Origin: Amphibalanus amphitrite
Taxonomy: Eukaryota; Arthropoda; Thecostraca; Balanomorpha; Balanidae
Length of the DNA: 64,000 bases
Assembly (NCBI RefSeq): GCF_019059575.1
Contig: NW_024883027.1
Span: 87,206 to 151,205 of the forward strand
Direction of reading: 5' to 3'
Positions within the stretch are counted from its first letter, which is position 1, and the number at the start of each line of letters is the position of its first letter. The notes beneath the pieces were generated by a model that did no database searches, was not told the DNA's origin, and saw only the letters and a list, made by a program, of their open reading frames with translations. Positions 57,002 through 64,000 of this stretch are shown here, piece after piece. The position numbers and the translations under genes were made by a program.

Positions 57002-58519
57002 TTAACCCTCCCGGACCTATTGGTTTTTTACATACGCGCCGGCCGAGGGGGGAGGGGAGGAGTTAGGCGGGTACGACCCCTCTCGCCGTTTCGCCCCCTA
57101 ATAAAGCTATAGCGTCGCGGAAAAAACGAGCGTGTGCGCCGTTACGTGATGCAGCGATTGGTACCCGATTTTAGGGTCTCAGGTCAACCGGTGACCTCTG
57201 AGGTCACGTCAAGTGACCCAGTGTGCGGGTTCCGTTTTTGGTGAATAACTTCGCAAAAAGTGATCGCAAAGCCGCGATTTTGACAGCATCGTGTTCGCCT
57301 TGCTCAACCGCGTCGAAAAGTATACTTTTGGTTTGGGTGAGGTCAATTTTAGGTATTGACCTCGGGACATGGTCAGGTCAAAACCCCCAGGTCAAGAGCT
57401 TGGTCGAAGGAGATCATGTTAACCCGGCGGCCGCTGGGCCTCCGCGCCACCCGCCGGCCGCTGGGGGGGGGGGGGGCATATAGTTGCCCCCCCCCCCTTT
57501 ACTTCTGCGACGATATCGTCGCAACGCGAAGAGATAGAGAAGCGAAACTTTGCACACATCTTCCTGAATACCTAGCCGAGGTTGTGTCCAAATTTGGTGT
57601 TGATCCCATTTGAAATGACGTCACAGTGACGTCATATGTGAAATTATAGATTTGCGACTCTCATATTCCTCACGATACATCAGATATATGGGACCGAATA
57701 TAAAGGACCGATTATTGGTCAGAAGCTAGATGGAAGTGTAGTTAGGTGTTTTAGGATGACAGCAGGTGCTGTCTAGTTCATTTACAGTTGAGTTTCATGC
57801 TCAGCGTCGTCAGAAACGGTCCATATCGGAAAACGGCAAAACTTTATGACGTCACTGTGACGTCATCTTAGGTGCTACAACCACCAAACTTTCCTCAAAC
57901 ATTGCCTAGGTATTCATTTGAAGCTATGCCAAGTTTCACGTTCGTAGCTCATCAGCTTTCGGAGATATTTCACAAAACGTAAAGGGGGGGGGCAACTTTA
58001 TGCCCCCCCCCCCCCAGCGGCTCGTGGGTTAATACAAAAGTGAAGCATCAAAACTTGCAAGGATTGCATGAACTCACGATTCCGTGGGGTTGAGATAGTT
58101 TGAGATCGCTCCCGGCGCCAGAATAGCAGTTTTCATTTTTCCCCGTTGACTTATACCTAATGGTGAGGTCGCGAAAATGACCTCACCTCATAGGTATGAC
58201 CTTTAGGGAGAATCTGAGATACCCAATTTGTGAGAATCCTAATGGATACTAGGTCATGCAAGTTTCATTTCCCTGTGAAAGCTCCTCTGGCAGTGAGGGA
58301 GATGCGAAGTTGCGACATCTGAAGTCCGTGCAGGGGTTCACTTATGACGTCATAGGTCAGTGACCTTACCTGACCCGAAAATGCGGTTGGTGTCAGAAGA
58401 GCTGGCTTGAAGCAAAGGTCATGGTATGCCAAGTTTCAGCTCTCCATCGCCAGCGTGTTCGGAGCTATTGCAAAAAACCTATGGGGGGCGGCACCCCCCC
58501 TTCGGCCGGCGAGGGTTAA
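57002..58519. mobile_element. TTAA-type MITE ii (CCCTCGCC family)
   Basis: TTAA at 57002-57005 and 58516-58519, with inverted TTAACCCTC(G)CCGG ends. It is largely the reverse complement of 60682-61719. Four TGACGTCA sites lie at 57616, 57627, 57847 and 57858, and one at 58345. Confidence 0.68.
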
Positions 58520-58626
58520 AACATACCTACGTCCTACATAAGCATAATAACACATATGCAAAAATGACCTAAGCGTCCAAAAGGGGGTGCAACAAAGCAA
58601 TCGTAAAAAAAAAACAGTTCAAAGAA

Positions 58627-60437
<1,811 letters not shown>

Positions 60438-60681
60438 CTAGTGAATGACACTCGTCTGGAATTCTACTCTCGGCCACAACCGGCCGCTACAAGTATCCAA
60501 TGCAGAATAAAGGCTACCTCTGTGACTTACGGAGGGTGGGAATTCGCATAAAGCAGACGTTTTTAGGAAGATTAAATTAAAAATCAGGAACAAACTCCGT
60601 GAATGTGAGTTTAGTCCGCTCATTGGTATCAAACATGGTTTGCTTCATTTGAGTTATTCACCATTTTTCATGGTGCACACC

Positions 60682-61719
60682 CTAACCCTCGCCGGCCGAG
60701 GGGGGGGGGGGCGGGTGCCGCCCCCCCATAGGGTTTTTTTCGCGATAGCTCCGAACACGCTGGCGATAGAGAGCTGAAACTTGGCATACCTGACCTTTGA
60801 TCCAAGCCGGATCTTTTGACACCAACCGCATTTTTGGGTCAGGTCAGGTCACTGACCTATGACGTCATAAGTGAACCTCTGCACGGTCTTCAGATGTCGC
60901 AACTTCGCAACGCCCTCACTGCCAGAGGAGATGTCACAGGGAAATGAAACTTGCAGGATCTAGTATCCATTATGAGTCCCACAACTTGTATATCTCGGAT
61001 TTTTCCTAAAGGTCATATGAGGTCAGGTCATTTTCGTGACCTCACCATTATAAGTCAATGGGGAAAAATGAAAACTGCTATTCTGGCGCCGGGAACGATC
61101 TCCAACTATCTCAAGCACACAGAATCAGGATTTGATGCACTCCTTGCAAGGTTAGATGCGTCACTTTTGCAATGTTGACCTTGCGTGACGTCATTTATGA
61201 CATCATCAAGGTCATATTAGTTTTTCGTCAATAACTCTTGATCAAATTGAGCTAGCGAGTCGGGAAAGCCACCACTGGACTCAGGAAGATCTGCCGAATC
61301 GAATGATATGCGACATGACCTCTTTCGACCAACTTCGTGACCTGGGGGTGCTGACCTGACCTTGACCTGAGGTCAACACCCCAAGTTGACCTGACCCGGA
61401 CAAAAAGTATATCATTCGACGCGCCTGAGCGAGACGAACACGATGCTGCCAAAATCGGCGCTCTGCGGCCGTTTTTTGCGAAGTTATTCACCAAAAACTG
61501 AACCGTACCTTGGGGCACTTGACCTGACCTCAGAGGTCACCGGTTGACCTAGGACCTTAAAATCGGGTACCAATCTCTGCGTCTCGTAACGGCGCACACG
61601 CTCGTTTTTTCAGCGACGCGCTAGCTCCACCAGGGGCGAAACGGCGAGGGGGGGTCGTACCCGCCCCCCCCCCTCGGCCGGCGCGTATGTAGAAAACCAA
61701 TAGGTCCGGCGAGGGCTAA
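60682..61719. mobile_element. TTAA-like MITE (CCCTCGCC family), CTAA duplication
   Basis: CTAA lies at 60682-60685 and 61716-61719, with inverted CCCTCGCCGG ends. The interior holds G/C homopolymers near both ends, AGGTCA direct repeats (60836-60858) and TGACGTCA at 60860 and 61186. It is a relative of 57002-58519 in opposite orientation. Confidence 0.68.
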
Positions 61720-62414
61720 TTTAGGACTTGCAGACTGGAGGTGTTCCCGGCAACAATCGGTGACGTCACGCACCATTGCCGCCCGACACGAGGTGCGGCT
61801 GCAGCCACGCGCTGCCGAGAACACCCACAGAGCCCGGTCTGCGGCGCCTTTGTTACAGCGCTGTACGGGAATGGGACGGACTGCCATTGGACGTTTGACG
61901 GCACCAGCTCAAAATACATCTCATTGGAGGTCAATCAGTGTAACAATTGTCTGAAGAGTCAAATCGCGTCATTACTGCCGCGTCCCGTAAGGGGGCCGAA
62001 ACGGCCCCGCTATCTCCCTAAGCATTGCAGATATCGTCACCAAACTTCAAGGACCCGTTCGGGAATCGGGCATTATTTTCAAACATTGTGGCCAATTTGT
62101 TCATGCAGATTTCCAGTTTGTTTGCCACAGTATACTGTACGGTCTACATGCATTCCAATTTCCAAGTTTAATTTTTATGTCTAGGCTCGTTGAAAGATTG
62201 CCCTAATTCCTATTAATGTATACGTTATTAAATCCTGCTTGAGCCGAATTTCCCAGTGCAGGGTCAACACAGCAGCATGCTAATTTATACCGCACTACAT
62301 ATAACTACCATAGTGCTACTCCTGATTTCGCTGCCCTGCAGCGCGCCAGTCGCTGCCACTGGACGGACACGGCCACAGAGCGTTCCGTCTTATCTGTGTT
62401 CCTGTCGGGGTCGG
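61720..62414. other. Intergenic, upstream of the Mab-21-like gene
   Basis: No ORF or repeat was recognised apart from the promoter listed next. Confidence 0.5.
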
Positions 62415-62451
62415 TATATATCTACAGCGGCGTCGGCCGACCTCAGTCAGT
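62415..62451 (+). promoter_or_regulatory. TATA plus initiator core promoter
   Basis: TATATA at 62415-62420 lies 30 bp upstream of the A of TCAGT (62443-62447), which is repeated at 62447-62451. The spacing and the TCAGT initiator match arthropod core promoters. The ATG lies ~34 bp downstream, giving a very short 5' leader. Confidence 0.6.
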
Positions 62452-62478
62452 CCGGGAGAGTCGGAGCAGCCAGCAGCC

Positions 62479-63732
62479 ATGTCACGACCACAGACATATT
62501 GTGTGAGAAGAGCCGAGTGGATAAGGAATATGTATAGAGGTATTAATTGGAAAGTGAGAACTATTGTGGAGAAGTACGGATCGTGTGCACATTTGATACC
62601 GGACACTCTGCTGTTGACAGCCGACATTAGGGACAACCACTGCACCACATGGCAGGCCTACTGTGCCGCGTCTGAGGTAAGATACGCTGTCGACAGACTG
62701 GTAGATGAACCGCTCATGGCGGCCCTGCAGGATATCAATGACGCCGCCGCCGCCCGGTGTGGGCACTGCCAGCCCGACCAGCCTCTCAGGGTAACCTCCA
62801 TCAATGGATCGGGCAGCAGTGTCGAGGGGCTGACGGACACGAGAGTCGGCCGTGGGGGGACGTCTGATTTTGATCTGATGTTCGAGTTCGACGCACCATT
62901 CCAATGGGCGGCGCACGGAAAGAGAGAGGAGCCGGCCGTTATTACTCCACAGTCTGCACCACAGCTGTGGGCCCGGCCGACCCAAAACCCAGGCTTCGTG
63001 ACGCTGCACTGGGTCAAGACGACAAAGTGCTGCCACGGAAAGGCACTGGAGGCACTGCCGGCACACACCATGCGCAAGGTCATGCTGGACTTTTCTCGGG
63101 TTATTAGAGACGGTCTACTCACCACCGCCGGACCGGCGGTCAATGTCAGGTCATCACATGATATTTCAGACGGCGGCACTGACTACGTGCCCTGTATCCT
63201 TGTGCGTGGCTGGTGGCCGGCAGTAGACCAGCTCGACGGATGTCACCTGGAGCACGATTTTCCACCAGCGGCGGCACGGGATGACATCCGTCGATACGGA
63301 GTACACCTGGTGCCGACCGGCCGGCCTGGCAGTGACACCGAGTTTTTCGAGTTTCGGATTTCCTACTCACGGGCGGAGCTGGTCACCGTTCGCCACCTCG
63401 CTTCAGTCATACGAGCGGCTATCATGGCGTTAAAAGCGATTAAAAATATGTTGAAAAAGAACGAGGTGATGAGCGATGAGGTGAAATTGAAGTCTTATTT
63501 TATAAAGACAGCTGGCCTCTGGTTGGCCCAAACTACGCCCCCTCGAATGTGGAAAGGCATCGCTGATTGTGTCTACAAAATACTTGATTGGCTAGAGGAA
63601 TACCTTACCAATGGAAGACTACCCTGCTTTTTCGATCACGACATTGATGTGGCGGCTGAACTCGGCACAAAGGAGCGACAGGATATCATCGACACTATAC
63701 GTCTGATAAGGGAGCATTCCACGTCCTTCTGA
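62479..63732 (+). CDS. Mab-21 / cGAS-like nucleotidyltransferase, intronless
   Basis: 417 residues, single exon, ATG to TGA. The nucleotidyltransferase core shows NGSGSSVEG (residues 109-117), the metal-binding pair D130-F-D132 in SDFDLMFEFD and a third candidate Asp at 235 in GTDYVPCILV. These correspond to the GS, E/D-x-D and distal Asp of cGAS. The Mab-21 C-terminal region follows (YFIKTAGLWLA near 340, WLEEYLTNGRLPCFFDHDI at 371-389). cGAS-like receptors make cyclic dinucleotides on sensing nucleic acid; many Mab-21 proteins have no known activity. The cGAS zinc thumb is not present at its usual place, so a dsDNA ligand is not implied. Marine invertebrates often have many intronless Mab-21 paralogues, and catalysis here is inference from residues only. 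Confidence 0.85.
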   Translation: MSRPQTYCVRRAEWIRNMYRGINWKVRTIVEKYGSCAHLIPDTLLLTADIRDNHCTTWQAYCAASEVRYAVDRLVDEPLMAALQDINDAAAARCGHCQPDQPLRVTSINGSGSSVEGLTDTRVGRGGTSDFDLMFEFDAPFQWAAHGKREEPAVITPQSAPQLWARPTQNPGFVTLHWVKTTKCCHGKALEALPAHTMRKVMLDFSRVIRDGLLTTAGPAVNVRSSHDISDGGTDYVPCILVRGWWPAVDQLDGCHLEHDFPPAAARDDIRRYGVHLVPTGRPGSDTEFFEFRISYSRAELVTVRHLASVIRAAIMALKAIKNMLKKNEVMSDEVKLKSYFIKTAGLWLAQTTPPRMWKGIADCVYKILDWLEEYLTNGRLPCFFDHDIDVAAELGTKERQDIIDTIRLIREHSTSF

Positions 63733-64000
63733 CGGCAGTCTGTGAGGATCGGTGGGACATGAATCCGCTGCTGGAGGGCGGGACGGAGCGCTCTCAGAGC
63801 GTGAGTGCGGCTCCGTCTCGGACGAACTCTCGTCCGGGAGGCTGTGCTTGACGGTGTCCGTCGCCGCCCCACGGCTCCGTGGTGGGGTATGGTGGGAAGA
63901 AGACCTTCCCTGGCTGGTCCGCACGGCACACTACTACTACAGTGGTGGCACACTAACTACTCAGGAAACATACCGCCAGCAGTGTAACTGTTCATGGCGT
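63733..64000. other. 3' flank of the Mab-21-like gene
   Basis: No polyadenylation signal or further gene was recognised before the window ends. Confidence 0.5.

Noticed and set aside
62654-62662. cGAS-type zinc thumb in the Mab-21-like protein (HWVKTTKCC at residues 177-185)
   Set aside because: The His and Cys spacing is close, but it lies before the distal Asp rather than after it and the final Cys is not at the expected distance.

Overview
This is a repeat-dominated stretch of an animal nuclear genome, most likely a marine invertebrate and probably an arthropod or crustacean. That inference rests on GT-AG introns, a vertebrate-type Val tRNA, a TATA plus TCAGT-type initiator in front of an intronless Mab-21 gene, and dense DNA transposons and MITEs. 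I cannot name the species; a barnacle-like genome would fit.

Layout. 1-0.7 kb: head-to-head TTAA-flanked MITEs. 0.7-9.9 kb: mostly unassigned, with a 5'-truncated LINE (3.74-4.44 kb) and a tandemly duplicated pair of exon-like segments on the minus strand (4.7-6.4 kb). 10.1-42.6 kb: an array of about ten copies of one non-autonomous element. Its ends look like a Helentron/Helitron2 rolling-circle element: a 16-bp terminal/subterminal inverted repeat and a 3' hairpin. Its interior carries ~130-bp subrepeats built on an 18-bp perfect E-box palindrome. Other elements have invaded the array. These are a 10.4-kb Ty3/Gypsy LTR retrotransposon with identical-looking 650-bp LTRs, itself carrying two DNA transposons; an 800-bp TIR element present in three array members; a Transib-like element with a CGGCG target duplication; and a palindrome-rich element with a MITE inside it.

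42.6-64 kb is gene-bearing. On the plus strand lie five 3' exons of a membrane metallophosphoesterase (MPPE1/PGAP5-like). A tRNA-Val(CAC) sits antisense in one intron, and the 3' splice site of the last exon is repeated five times. On the minus strand is an intronless, secreted beta-glucuronidase (GH2) with both catalytic glutamates, preceded by a 23-bp minisatellite. Two exons of an unrecognised minus-strand gene follow at 58.6-60.4 kb. On the plus strand is a 417-residue Mab-21/cGAS-like nucleotidyltransferase with an intact-looking active site. Between them lie a mariner-type long-TIR MITE, several TTAA-type MITEs rich in TGACGTCA palindromes, and long microsatellites.

The genes do not form an evident pathway. 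The metallophosphoesterase (GPI or ER trafficking), beta-glucuronidase (lysosomal or secreted hydrolase) and cGAS-like protein (nucleic-acid sensing or unknown) look like independent loci separated by repeats.
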